DNA of 61,230 nucleotides, taken from contig JAISWI010000031.1 in assembly GCA_031270865.1 (NCBI GenBank), forward strand, positions 1 to 61,230. The letters are read 5' to 3'. The position numbers were made by a program, and so were the translations under genes. The first letter of the stretch is position 1. Each line of letters begins with the position of its first letter. A model generated the notes under the pieces. The model saw only the letters and a list, made by a program, of their open reading frames with translations. It was not told the origin of the DNA and searched no databases. Of the stretch, positions 25,536 to 35,131 are shown in pieces. This stretch comes from Oscillospiraceae bacterium (GTDB lineage: Bacteria > Bacillota > Clostridia > Christensenellales > Aristaeellaceae).

Positions 25536-26759
25536 ATTCGCGGGATCGGGATATTGGGCGGGACGTTCAACCCGCCGCACAACGCGCACATGATGATGGC
25601 GCGGACCGCGCTGGACGCGCTGGCGCTGGACGAGGTATGGCTCATGCCGTCCGGCATACCGGCGAACAAGCCGGCGCCCGGCGTGTCGCCCGCGCGTCGG
25701 CTGGCGATGGCCGAAGCCGCGGCGTCCGGCGTGGAACGCGTCCGCGTGAGCGACATCGAGGCAGCGCGTCCTGGCGTGACGTATACGGTCGATACCATGC
25801 GCGGATTAATGTCGGGTAACGTCGGCGGCGGGCGGGTATCCTACATCATCCTGATCGGCGCGGACCTGCTGCTCACGCTGGACAGGTGGAACAGCGCCGA
25901 TGAACTGCTGCGTACATGCGCGTTCGCGGTGTTCCCGCGCGGGAGCGCGCCGGATGGCGAGGCCATGGCTGCGGCGGAACGGCTGAGCCGCAGCCACGGC
26001 GCGAATATCCGTTGGATCGACGCGGAGCTGCCGGACATATCATCTACGGAACTGCGGGAACGCGTCCACGCCGGGTTGTCCATCGAGAGGCTCACGCCCG
26101 CCGCGGTCCAGGATTACATAGACCGCGAAAGGTTGTATAACCCGCCGCCCACGCTCACGCGCGAGGAGATGGTGGGGATCCTCAAGGCGACGCTCTCCCC
26201 GCGCAGGCTTGAGCACTCGCTGGCCGTCGAGCGCAAGGCCGCTAGGCTGGCCAAACTCCATAATCTTCCGGAAGATAAGGCCGCGCTGGCAGGATTGCTG
26301 CACGACTGCGCGAAATACTTACCTGTCGGGACCATGCGGGATGAGGCCGGGCGGCTGGGCGTCGCCATGGACGCGAGCCGCTGGAACAGCGGCGGGTTGC
26401 TGCACGCTATCGTGGGCGCGGCGATGCTCCGCGAGAGGTTCGGCGTGACCGACCCGGACATACTGCGGGCCGTGCGGTACCACAACACGGGCCGCGCGGG
26501 TATGTCCATGCTGGACACGGCGGTCTACCTCGCCGACAAGATCGAGGATACCCGCAAGCCGTATCCCGGGATTGAGGACATCCGCAAGCTGGCCGAGACC
26601 GACCTCATTGGCGCGGCGGCGATGAGCATGCGCGGCTCCGCCGGATACGTCGTCTCGCGCGGGCAGCCGCTGCACCCGGATACGCCCGCGGCGCTGGCAT
26701 ACATAGCGCCGCCCGGCGCGCAATCCCAGTATCCGCCAAACGCAAGCGAAGGAGGGTGA
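25536..26759 (+). CDS. nadD: Fused nicotinate-nucleotide adenylyltransferase (NadD) and HD hydrolase (YqeK)
   Basis: About 407 residues. The NadD half (1-195) has GILGGTFNPPHNAH (nucleotidyl transferase motif) and DISSTELRE (ISSTxIR). The YqeK half (about 205-395) has an HD-domain core: HSLAVERKAARLAKLH, GLLHDCAKYL, HAIVGA, YLADKIED. NadD makes deamido-NAD; YqeK-type HD proteins hydrolyse diadenosine tetraphosphate. The genes are usually adjacent, here fused. No ATG/GTG/TTG is usable: TTG 25503 is inside the -10 box. AAGGGGG (25521-25527) points to ATT 25536 (giving xRGIGILGGTF) or ATC 25533, a non-canonical start. rsfS follows four bases downstream. Confidence 0.85.
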   Translation: MRGIGILGGTFNPPHNAHMMMARTALDALALDEVWLMPSGIPANKPAPGVSPARRLAMAEAAASGVERVRVSDIEAARPGVTYTVDTMRGLMSGNVGGGRVSYIILIGADLLLTLDRWNSADELLRTCAFAVFPRGSAPDGEAMAAAERLSRSHGANIRWIDAELPDISSTELRERVHAGLSIERLTPAAVQDYIDRERLYNPPPTLTREEMVGILKATLSPRRLEHSLAVERKAARLAKLHNLPEDKAALAGLLHDCAKYLPVGTMRDEAGRLGVAMDASRWNSGGLLHAIVGAAMLRERFGVTDPDILRAVRYHNTGRAGMSMLDTAVYLADKIEDTRKPYPGIEDIRKLAETDLIGAAAMSMRGSAGYVVSRGQPLHPDTPAALAYIAPPGAQSQYPPNASEGG

Positions 26760-26763
26760 AGGT

Positions 26764-27120
26764 ATGGACCCATACGCCATGACATTGACCCAACGGATAG
26801 CCCGGCATTTGGGCGACAAACGCGCGGAGGACATACTCGCGCTGGACGTGTCGCGCCTGACCGTCATCGCGGACACGATGGTCATAGCCTCGGCAAGGTC
26901 CGCGCTGGCCGCGCGCGCGCTGTACGATTCACTCACCGAGGCGTTGGGCGAAGAAGGGATCGCGCCCCGGCGCAAGGAAGGCGCGGCCGAGGGCCGCTGG
27001 ATCGTCGCGGACTTCGGGCATGTGATAGTCCACCTGTTCCACGAGCAGGAACGCGCGTACTACAACCTGGAGAGGCTGTGGTCGGACGGGTCGAACAAAA
27101 TCGAGCTTGACTTGCCCTGA
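26764..27120 (+). CDS. rsfS: Ribosomal silencing factor RsfS
   Basis: A 118-residue protein of the Iojap/RsfS family, which binds ribosomal protein uL14 and blocks subunit joining in starvation. Family marks: [25 protein letters not shown] (residues 19-43), [16 protein letters not shown] (about 78-93) and YYNLERLW. Length is typical. ATG 26764 has AAGGAGGGTGAAGG before it. Its position after nadD-yqeK is the standard Firmicute order. Confidence 0.93.
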   Translation: MDPYAMTLTQRIARHLGDKRAEDILALDVSRLTVIADTMVIASARSALAARALYDSLTEALGEEGIAPRRKEGAAEGRWIVADFGHVIVHLFHEQERAYYNLERLWSDGSNKIELDLP

Positions 27121-27140
27121 AGCCCGGCTGCTGGTATAAT
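27112..27140 (+). promoter_or_regulatory. Sigma-A promoter for pgk-tpiA
   Basis: TTGCCC (27112-27117, overlapping the end of rsfS), 17 bases, TATAAT (27135-27140). The pgk ATG is about 40 bases downstream of the predicted start. Confidence 0.75.
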
Positions 27141-27185
27141 CAGGTGTTGTACCGGATTATACACGCGCTAAAAGGAGTGTGCGAT

Positions 27186-28385
<1,200 letters not shown>

Positions 28386-28390
28386 CCGTC

Positions 28391-29161
28391 GTGCGCAAGA
28401 AGCTGATTGCCGGGAACTGGAAGATGAACCTCACCCCCAGCGAAGCCGCCGCGCTGATCGACGCCACGCTGCCGTTGATCAGCGAAGCGTCATGCGGCGT
28501 GGCGATGTGCGTCCCGGCAGTCGACCTGCCCGCCGCCCACGACCGTCTTCGCGGCAGCCGCGTGACGCTCGGGGCGCAGAACATTCACTGGGCGGACAAG
28601 GGCGCCTACACGGGCGAGCTCTCCGCCGCGATGGTCCAATCCGTCGGCGCGGCTTGCGTGATCATCGGGCACAGCGAGAGGCGGCAGTATTTCGCCGAAA
28701 CGGACGCCGCCGTCGGCATGAAGACCAGGGCCGCGCTGGCCGCCGGGCTTCTCCCGATCGTCTGCGTCGGTGAGTTAAAGGAAGAGCGGCTCTCCGGCCA
28801 GACCTCCGAAGTCGTTACGCGCCAGACCCTCGCCGCGCTGGACGGCCTCACGCCCGACCAAGTCTCCTCGCTGGTTATCGCGTATGAGCCGGTCTGGGCT
28901 ATCGGCACGGGGCTGGTCGCTTCCGACGAACAGGCCAACGAGACCATCGGCGTCATCCGCGGCGTCGTCAGAAACAAATTCCCCACCGCCGCGGACTCAG
29001 TCCGCATCCTCTACGGCGGCAGCATGAACGCGCAAAACGCCCCGGGACTCCTTGCCCAACCGGAGATCGACGGCGGCCTGATCGGAGGCGCGAGCCTCAA
29101 GCCCGCCGACTTCGCGGCGATCGTCAACGCGGCGTCCCAACCCCTCGCCGCCGGATCATAA
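28391..29161 (+). CDS. tpiA: Triosephosphate isomerase
   Basis: 256 residues. KLIAGNWKMNL carries the substrate Lys, IIGHSERRQYF the catalytic His and VIAYEPVWAIGTG the catalytic Glu; LYGGSMNAQNA and GGLIGGASLKPADF close the phosphate site. I prefer GTG 28391 (xRKKLIAGNW), with GCGGGGGC 10-12 bases upstream and the usual family N terminus. GTG 28382, overlapping the pgk stop, is the alternative. It interconverts dihydroxyacetone phosphate and glyceraldehyde 3-phosphate. Confidence 0.95.
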   Translation: MRKKLIAGNWKMNLTPSEAAALIDATLPLISEASCGVAMCVPAVDLPAAHDRLRGSRVTLGAQNIHWADKGAYTGELSAAMVQSVGAACVIIGHSERRQYFAETDAAVGMKTRAALAAGLLPIVCVGELKEERLSGQTSEVVTRQTLAALDGLTPDQVSSLVIAYEPVWAIGTGLVASDEQANETIGVIRGVVRNKFPTAADSVRILYGGSMNAQNAPGLLAQPEIDGGLIGGASLKPADFAAIVNAASQPLAAGS

Positions 29162-29181
29162 CACGCTCCAAAATAGGAACA

Positions 29182-29213
29182 GGGTTTGTTGTAAGCGCGC
29201 TTACAACAAACCC
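29182..29213. terminator. 32-nt perfect palindrome between convergent tpiA and htrA
   Basis: gggtttgttgtaagcg is followed directly by its exact reverse complement. It can form a 14-15 pair hairpin on either strand. No T-run follows, but its position between two convergent genes suggests a bidirectional terminator. Confidence 0.65.
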
Positions 29214-29232
29214 CTGATTGCGCTCTCCCCCG

Positions 29233-30420
29233 TTACTGCTGCTTAACCTGGTTATCCAGTATCTTGACCTCCGCCTCGAATGTCAACGTCTCGCCTTCCG
29301 GGATCGGATCGCCCATCTTCAATCCAGACAGGTTCGGTATGCGGTACACTTCCAGCGAGACCTTCTCCCCGACCTTGTGCGCCTGGACCGCCGCGGTAAG
29401 CTCGGTAGTCGTCCTGACGCGGTTCCCGTCGGCCTTCACTATGATATCATACGCCTGCAATCCCGCAGCCTCGGCTGGTGATCCGGACTCGACGGACAGT
29501 ATCACAATCCCCTTAGGCAGTGAGGATTCCGTCGGCTCGTCGGTATCGCTGCCCGTATCGCTGATGGTCACGCCGATGCGCGGGCGCATCACCTGCTGGT
29601 ATTCGATCAGGTCTGGCACAACCGTCTTGACCGTGTTGACCGGGATCGCGTAGCCCACGCCCTCGATCGACGTGCCGCCGAACATCCCGCCACTTGAGGA
29701 CATCTTGACCGACGGAATGCCTATCAGCTCGCCCTTGGTGTTGAACATCGCGCCGCCGCTGTTGCCGCTGTTGACCGCCGCGTCGGTCTGGATCATGTTG
29801 GTAGATGTTACGCTGCCACGGACGGTAACCTCGCGGTTGAGGCCGCTTACCACGCCGACCGTCAATGTGCTGGTAAGGCTCTCATCCAGCGGCGTGCCGA
29901 TGACCATAACCCACTCGCCGACCTCTACCGTGTCCGAATCGCCCAGCGGCACGGCGGGCAGCGTCAGTTTCGCGTCGCTGACCTTGAGCACCGCAAGGTC
30001 TGTCGTCGAGTCGGAGGCCACCAGCTCCGCCGGGTACTCCTCACCCTGCGCGGTGACCGAGTAGCTTGTCGCGCCGTCGACCACATGGTTATTGGTTAAT
30101 ATGTAGCGAGTGTTCCCGTCAACCCGCACGATCACGCCCGATCCCGCCAGCTGCGACTGCGCGCTCTGGTACACCCTGCCCCGCTGGAACGACGCGCGCT
30201 GCACCACGTTCACGCTTACCACTGACGGGCTGACCTGCTTGTAGACTGTCTGGAACGGACTCTCGACCCCGGGCAGCACGGACAGCGGCGCGGCTTGCTC
30301 CGCTACTGCCGCGCTCTGCTGCGTCCCTAGCGCGTACCCGGCGACCAGTACCGCCATCACCGCGCACAGCGCGGCGACCGACGTCCAGAACGAGCGACCC
30401 CTGATGTTGATGCGCTTCAT
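29233..30420 (-). CDS. htrA: HtrA/DegP-type membrane-anchored serine protease with PDZ domain
   Basis: 395 residues. A cytosolic tip and one transmembrane anchor (about 11-33), a trypsin-like domain with the triad in LTNNHVVDG (His), STTDLAVLKV (Asp) and NSGNSGGAMFN (Ser), and a C-terminal PDZ domain (about 285-375; VESGSPAEAAGLQAYD). It degrades misfolded exported proteins under envelope stress. ATG 30420 has AAGGAGGAG upstream; the frame extends further but without an SD. It stands alone, with the repeat element copy C between it and the next minus-strand gene. Confidence 0.93.
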   Translation of the reverse strand: MKRINIRGRSFWTSVAALCAVMAVLVAGYALGTQQSAAVAEQAAPLSVLPGVESPFQTVYKQVSPSVVSVNVVQRASFQRGRVYQSAQSQLAGSGVIVRVDGNTRYILTNNHVVDGATSYSVTAQGEEYPAELVASDSTTDLAVLKVSDAKLTLPAVPLGDSDTVEVGEWVMVIGTPLDESLTSTLTVGVVSGLNREVTVRGSVTSTNMIQTDAAVNSGNSGGAMFNTKGELIGIPSVKMSSSGGMFGGTSIEGVGYAIPVNTVKTVVPDLIEYQQVMRPRIGVTISDTGSDTDEPTESSLPKGIVILSVESGSPAEAAGLQAYDIIVKADGNRVRTTTELTAAVQAHKVGEKVSLEVYRIPNLSGLKMGDPIPEGETLTFEAEVKILDNQVKQQ

Positions 30421-30596
30421 GACCTGCTCCTCCTTGCGTTCTTTCGAACTCCATAATGGTTTTTGGAATTCTATCGGGAAGGATACCATCCTTTCCTTTC
30501 AATGAGGAGTATATCAGGCGCGTTTTGCGAACCTGTGAACATGATGTAAATGATTTCGGCAGTTCCGGCTTGAGCGGGATCGGCGGGGGGAGGACG

Positions 30597-30697
30597 CTGG
30601 GGCCCTGCCCCAGACCCCGCAATGGGGGTTTCACCCCCCTTGACCCCCTGACCAGCGTGACGCTGGACCCATGTGGCCAGGGTATGTTGTCCCTCCA
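30597..30697 (-). repeat. Dispersed 3'-flanking palindromic element, copy C (longest copy)
   Basis: On the minus strand it starts TGGAGGGACAACATACC three bases after the stop codon of the URO-D-like gene. It contains three stem-loops in a row: around CCAGCGTCACGCTGG, around GGGGGGTGAAACCCCC, and CTGGGGC-AGG-GCCCCAG (30597-30613). Copies A and D share at least the first part, and D continues into the second. A terminator or 3'-end stabiliser is the likely role. Confidence 0.8.
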
Positions 30698-30700
30698 GGC

Positions 30701-31762
30701 TTAGGCCCTGTACTCCCTGCAGCATTCGTACATCGCCACGATGTTCTCCACCGGGGTGATCGCCTGCGCGTTGTGGCACGGCGCTAGTATGTACCCGGTA
30801 TGGTCTGGCAGCCACAGCGCGTCTACGCACGCGCGTACCTCCGCCTTGACCTCGTCTACCCCGCCGAACGGCAGCACGTATTGGTTATCTATGCCGCCAT
30901 GGAAACAGAGCTTATCCCCCCACTTCCGCTTCAGCTCGGTGAGGTTCCAGCCCGGCAGCCGCCACTGCAGCGGATTCAGTATCTCGCATCCCTTCCCTAC
31001 AATCCACGGGATCATCTGCGTTATCGCGCCGTCGTCATGGTGGAATACGCGCGCCCCGTACGCCCTCGCCGCCGCTACATTCTCATCGAAGTATTTCCCT
31101 AGGAAATGATCTACCATGGCGGGACTCATCATCAGCCCGGACTGCGTTCCTAAGTCGTCCGTTACCTGCGTCATGTCGATCAGCCCGCCGCCCGACTCCA
31201 GTATGCGGTGCGCGTATTCCCCGGCGGTCTCCTGCATCCTTTGCAGGATGTACTCGGCCAGCTCCGGCTCAGAGGCGAAATCGACCAGCATCTGCTCCGT
31301 GCCCCTTACGATCTCATAGAAGTATGTCAGCGAGACATACCCTCCGTCTATGGCGTACCCCGCTTCATGGATGCGCTCGCACGCCGCCTTGATCCCGCTG
31401 TAGTCGAAGTCGTCGGGATCCGGCCACTTATACCCCGCCTCTATCTCGTCGATCGTCTCGAACCTGGCCAGCGGATATTCCTCCGGCTCGTCGTACCAGC
31501 CCGACCCGTCCGGCAGCGGTATCCTCTTTGTCGGGACGTTCCAGAACCCGTTCCGCGCGGGATCCTTGGACGGGGCGCCTACGCCCATGATCTTGTCCAG
31601 ATCCAGCGCCTGGGACAGCCCCAGCATGTCCTTTACGCCGAACCTGTCCATCAGTTTTTGTGTTATCTCGCCGACGCCCCAGTAGTCCATCGGCACGCGG
31701 TCGGTCGGCTCATGCCGGATCGCCGCCAGTATACGTTCCCTGTGAGACATTTGCTCACGCAT
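30701..31762 (-). CDS. Uroporphyrinogen decarboxylase-like (URO-D superfamily) protein
   Basis: 353 residues, starting MSHRERILAAIRHEPTDRVP after four residues, the classic N terminus of gut URO-D-like/corrinoid methyltransferase relatives. GYVSLTYFYEIVRGTEQMLV follows near 145, then DDLGTQSGLMMSP near 205, HHDDGAI near 240 and NPLQW near 265. True HemE activity is unlikely, since the arginine-rich substrate motif is not evident and no heme genes are near. ATG 31762 follows GGAGGG at five bases. It is the last gene of a minus operon after the DUF1538 and PII-like genes. Substrate unknown. Confidence 0.75.
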   Translation of the reverse strand: MREQMSHRERILAAIRHEPTDRVPMDYWGVGEITQKLMDRFGVKDMLGLSQALDLDKIMGVGAPSKDPARNGFWNVPTKRIPLPDGSGWYDEPEEYPLARFETIDEIEAGYKWPDPDDFDYSGIKAACERIHEAGYAIDGGYVSLTYFYEIVRGTEQMLVDFASEPELAEYILQRMQETAGEYAHRILESGGGLIDMTQVTDDLGTQSGLMMSPAMVDHFLGKYFDENVAAARAYGARVFHHDDGAITQMIPWIVGKGCEILNPLQWRLPGWNLTELKRKWGDKLCFHGGIDNQYVLPFGGVDEVKAEVRACVDALWLPDHTGYILAPCHNAQAITPVENIVAMYECCREYRA

Positions 31763-31777
31763 TGTATCCCTCCGGCG

Positions 31778-32488
31778 TTATCGCCTGCGCAGCCCCGCCG
31801 TGTCGGTGACGGGGACGGAGAATTGGATAGCGTTGGCCTCGGGCGCGTTCTCCATGATCGCCTTCATTACCTTGACGCGCTTGTCAGCGTCGGCCAGTAT
31901 CCAGATGATTTCCTTCTCGTTCTGGAGGGAGACCTTGCCGAATGAGTCCGCGCGCGAGTCGCGGGTGCCCCCGGCGTGGATGGTTGTGCCGCCCGTCGCG
32001 CCAGCCCCCCGCGCCGCCTCCATCACCAGACCAGTATAACCTTTATTGGCGATGACGATTATCAGTTCGTACAGGATGCGGTTCTCGGCCGCCTGCGGGC
32101 GCTCCTGCGGCTCGGTCTGGGTGTCCATGGCCTGATCTACCTCCGTTGGCGTTGAGTTGACGGCGCGCTCGCCGAACTGGGCGAACAACGCGCGCAGCGC
32201 GGTCAGCGAGTGCATCGGTACGGTGAACGCGATGGCGCCGGGCTGCTCCATCTTAAGGGCGATGTCCAGCTCGCGCGTGAAGGAACGCGCCCGCGATCTG
32301 GGCAGCACGCTCATTAGTATAACCTTTTCAGTCTCGCCGATGCCCAGGAAGCTTAGTATCTCGCGGCTGGCCGTGCCCTGGCCCATGAACACCAGCCCGA
32401 TATGCACCTGCTCCTTCTGGTAGAACGCGGTAAACCGGTCTCTGTCGGCGCGGCGGGCGATTGTGAACAGCACAGAAAAACTACTCAT
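31778..32488 (-). CDS. Tandem PII-like signalling protein
   Basis: 236 residues in two PII-like ferredoxin folds joined by a polar Gln/Glu-rich linker (about 115-140). The C-terminal half is clearest: ELIIVIANKGYTGLVMEAAR, GGTTIHAGG and KEIIWILADADKRVKVMKAI, with a degenerate T-loop. Proteins of this type are often encoded next to DUF1538 membrane proteins and are thought to control them by binding a small ligand. The DUF1538 gene is seven bases upstream here. ATG 32488 has AAGGA before it. Ligand unknown; nitrogen sensing cannot be assumed. Confidence 0.75.
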   Translation of the reverse strand: MSSFSVLFTIARRADRDRFTAFYQKEQVHIGLVFMGQGTASREILSFLGIGETEKVILMSVLPRSRARSFTRELDIALKMEQPGAIAFTVPMHSLTALRALFAQFGERAVNSTPTEVDQAMDTQTEPQERPQAAENRILYELIIVIANKGYTGLVMEAARGAGATGGTTIHAGGTRDSRADSFGKVSLQNEKEIIWILADADKRVKVMKAIMENAPEANAIQFSVPVTDTAGLRRR

Positions 32489-32495
32489 ACAGTCC

Positions 32496-34274
32496 TTACT
32501 CTATTCGGACGGACTCGTCCAAGTCCGCCGCGTGCTCGTTTATGGTAAACGGCGGCGCGGACAACCCGGCGCCCTGGCGCGTTCCGGGCGCGGTATCCCG
32601 CGGCGTTTCCAACAATTCGCCCAGCTCATCCCGCTCCCGCGCGTCCTGGCTTAGTTTCGATTCCAGCGCGTCGCGCAGCCCCTTCAGCTCATCCAGCTCC
32701 TCGTACAGATGCGGCGCGTCCATCGCCTCCAGGACCGCGTCGGAGAGGTCCAGCTCCAATATCCCTTCATCCTCCATGAACTCCGCGACGGGCGTCAGCG
32801 GTTCCAGCTCCGGCTCCGCCACGCGCTGGCGCAGGTTGTAATAGATGCCGATCGCCTGGATGGTGATCAGCGGCGTCATGGCGACCAGCGCGACCAGCCC
32901 GAACGCGTCGGAGCTGATGTCGCCGCCCACCGCCGTACACGCGCCGATCGCGAACGGAAGCAGGAATGTCGCGGTCATCGGGCCGGACGCCACGCCGCCG
33001 GAGTCGAAGGCTATCGCCGTGAATATCTTCGGCGAGAACCACGTCATGATCAGCGCGATGGCGTAACCCGGCACAATTATCCAATATAATGACAGCCCCG
33101 TCAATACCCGGACCATCGACAGCGCGACAGATATCCCGACGCCCACGCCAAGGCCGGTTTGGATCGTGGCGCCGCTGATCGCGCCGTCGGTCATCTCCTC
33201 GACCTGGTGGTTAAGCGCGTGCACGGCGGGCTCGGTCGCGACGATGAAATAGCCGATCAGCAGGCCCAGCGGGACCAGTATCCACCTGTAGCTGGTCTTG
33301 GCCAGCTCCTCGCCCAGGTACGTCCCGGCTGGCATGAACCCGACATTCACGCCCGTGAGGAATATCACCAGCCCAACATAAGTGTAGAGCACGCCGACCG
33401 ACATGCGCGCGATGTCATGCTTGTCAGCCTTGCGGATGAACACAACCTGGAACAGCGCGTATACCGCGACCAGCGGGAACAGCGAGACGAACACTTCCCG
33501 GAAGTATTCGGCGGCGCCGCGCAGGAACTCCGCGAACAGCATGACGGAATCAGAGATGCGCGGCAGTATGACACGCTCGTACGCGCTGGCCTCGGGCTTC
33601 ATTATAAGGCCCATCAGCAGCATCACGAGTATGGGACCTACCGAGCACAGGGCGACCATCCCGAATGAGTCGCTTGCCGACTCGCTGTCCGTACGGACGG
33701 ACGCCACGCCCGCGCCCATAGCCAGCATGAACGGCACCGTAATCGCGCCGGTCGTCACGCCGCCGGAATCGAACGCCGCCGCGATGAACTCCTTGGGCAC
33801 AAAGAAGGATAGGGGGATGACGACGGCGTAGGATATCAGCAGCAGCATCCTCAGGGAGACGCGGTAGACCATGCGCCACATGGCAATGGCCATGAACACG
33901 CTAACGCCAAGCGCGACAGCGATGATGATCGTCCAGTTGGACATGGCCTGGAACTTTTCAGCGAGCACGGTCAGGTCAGGCTCGGCAATGGTGACGATGA
34001 ACCCGACAATGAACGCGACCGAAAGCAAAAGCGACAGGCTGCGCCGCTTGGTGATGCGCGCGCCCACGCGCTCGCCCATCAGCGACATGGCCATGTCCGC
34101 GCCCATCGTGAACAGCCCCAGCCCCACGATGAGCAGCCCCGCGCCGACCAGGAACAGCAGCATAGCGTCCAGGCTAAGCGGCACAACAAAGAAACACAGC
34201 GCGCAGACCACGGCAGTGATCGGCAGCACGGAGCGCAGTGATTCGTGGATCTTCTGCCTAAGCGCTTCGTTCAT
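32496..34274 (-). CDS. DUF1538 membrane protein (two repeats), probable transporter
   Basis: 592 residues with 10-12 or more hydrophobic helices arranged as two homologous halves. Each half carries a matching pair of motifs: AAAFDSGGVTTGAITVPFMLA and DSFGMVALCSVGPI in the first, AIAFDSGGVASGPMTATFLLP and DAFGLVALVAMTPL in the second. A cytosolic acidic, charged tail (about 500-592) follows. Internal duplication suggests a transporter with inverted or tandem topology; the substrate is unknown. It is coupled to the PII-like gene downstream (seven bases), which probably regulates it, and follows the tautomerase gene by 27 bases. Confidence 0.82.
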   Translation of the reverse strand: MNEALRQKIHESLRSVLPITAVVCALCFFVVPLSLDAMLLFLVGAGLLIVGLGLFTMGADMAMSLMGERVGARITKRRSLSLLLSVAFIVGFIVTIAEPDLTVLAEKFQAMSNWTIIIAVALGVSVFMAIAMWRMVYRVSLRMLLLISYAVVIPLSFFVPKEFIAAAFDSGGVTTGAITVPFMLAMGAGVASVRTDSESASDSFGMVALCSVGPILVMLLMGLIMKPEASAYERVILPRISDSVMLFAEFLRGAAEYFREVFVSLFPLVAVYALFQVVFIRKADKHDIARMSVGVLYTYVGLVIFLTGVNVGFMPAGTYLGEELAKTSYRWILVPLGLLIGYFIVATEPAVHALNHQVEEMTDGAISGATIQTGLGVGVGISVALSMVRVLTGLSLYWIIVPGYAIALIMTWFSPKIFTAIAFDSGGVASGPMTATFLLPFAIGACTAVGGDISSDAFGLVALVAMTPLITIQAIGIYYNLRQRVAEPELEPLTPVAEFMEDEGILELDLSDAVLEAMDAPHLYEELDELKGLRDALESKLSQDARERDELGELLETPRDTAPGTRQGAGLSAPPFTINEHAADLDESVRIE

Positions 34275-34301
34275 TTACTCACGCCGGGGGCCTTACGCGT
34301 T

Positions 34302-34643
34302 TTAACGATAGGCGCCCCCGCTCCCCCACTCGTTATGTTCGGTAACCGTCATGAATATATCAGGCGCGGGTATGCCGGTGATCTCCGTGACCGCGTTCAT
34401 TAACGATTGCGCGAACGCCTGTTTCTCCGGGAACGGCGCCGCGGTATATACACGCGTCTCGATGAACGCGCAGGGTTTCTCGCAGCCGCCGAAGGTCATG
34501 TACTGGCTGTCCTCGACCTTGACCATAAGGTGCTCTTCGGACTTGCCGTTGATCAGGCTGATCAGGCGTCCGGCCTCCGCCGCAAGGCACTGCTTGTCGC
34601 TGGGGGACAGCGCCTTCGTCACGGAGATAGATAAAAAGGGCAT
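34302..34643 (-). CDS. Tautomerase (MIF superfamily)
   Basis: 113 residues. The start MPFLSIS puts Pro directly after Met, the catalytic N-terminal proline of the tautomerase/MIF superfamily. VEDSQYMTFGGCEKPCAFIE near residue 42 is the characteristic central strand region of the MIF branch. I choose ATG 34643, eight bases after AAGGTGG. In-frame upstream codons would bury the proline. First gene of the tautomerase-DUF1538-PII-URO-D cluster. The natural substrate could be an enolisable oxo acid such as phenylpyruvate. Confidence 0.82.
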   Translation of the reverse strand: MPFLSISVTKALSPSDKQCLAAEAGRLISLINGKSEEHLMVKVEDSQYMTFGGCEKPCAFIETRVYTAAPFPEKQAFAQSLMNAVTEITGIPAPDIFMTVTEHNEWGSGGAYR

Positions 34644-34729
34644 TTGGCTTACCACCTTTCATTGTTGTTATTAGGCGCGATCCGCCTGTATGCTTGGGTG
34701 ATTCGCGTCGTTCCCAATCCTCGCGGCGT

Positions 34730-34783
34730 CCCCTCCGTCGCCTTAGGGCTGCATATCCCCTAAAGGGGCGGCAAGAAGCTTGG
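34730..34783 (+). repeat. Composite repeat, about 52-bp module, copy 1
   Basis: Reads cccctccgtcgccttaggg, then cccctaaagggg (perfect palindrome), then cggcaagaagcttgg. It matches 53121-53175 in the same orientation and 34833-34885 inverted. Confidence 0.7.
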
Positions 34784-34832
34784 AACGGCGCGGCGTGATT
34801 CGTCGATTCCCGCCCCGCCGCAGCGGGCGCGT

Positions 34833-34885
34833 CCAAACCTCTTATCGCCCTTTTAAGGGAGATGTCTCCCTCAAGCGGCAGAGGG
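34833..34885 (-). repeat. Composite repeat, about 52-bp module, copy 2 (inverted)
   Basis: The minus strand reads cctctgccgcttgaggg, gacatctccctt, aaaagggcgataagaggtttgg, matching 53121-53175. Further upstream on the minus strand (34886-34975) are about two degenerate 34-bp head units (tcctctgtcctcg...), as in the 53 kb field. With copy 1 it makes an inverted pair 50 bp apart. Confidence 0.65.
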
Positions 34886-35131
34886 GAGGCGGCGCGATTC
34901 CACCAACGAGGACAGAGGAGACTGGGTATATCCCGTCGCGAGGGTCGAGGGCGACGCGATTCCCACCACACCTAACAGTTGGTATGATCCTAATTCAACT
35001 ATTCGCCGCCGAAGCGTGAAATCCTTCCACCATCTATAACAATCTCCGAATTAATTTCACAGCGGTTTACTCATCAATCGAACAAACCGCCGCATACCCT
35101 CACACGGGACAATTGCGCGGGAGGACTGCCA

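Larger units (their letters stand above)
34660..35131. other. Gene-free region holding repeats and the flippase leader
   Basis: No convincing gene. It contains two copies of the composite repeat in opposite orientation (34730-34783 and 34833-34885) with further partial units to 34975. AT-richer sequence leads to the flippase gene, including a hairpin between gcggttt (35062-35068) and aaaccgc (35084-35090). The flippase SD GGGAGG lies at the end. I see no tRNA, riboswitch or other known RNA. Confidence 0.6.

Noticed and set aside
34660-35131. tRNA or small RNA gene in the gene-free stretch
   Set aside because: Hairpins belong to the repeat family; no cloverleaf with a T-arm GTTCGAATC is present.
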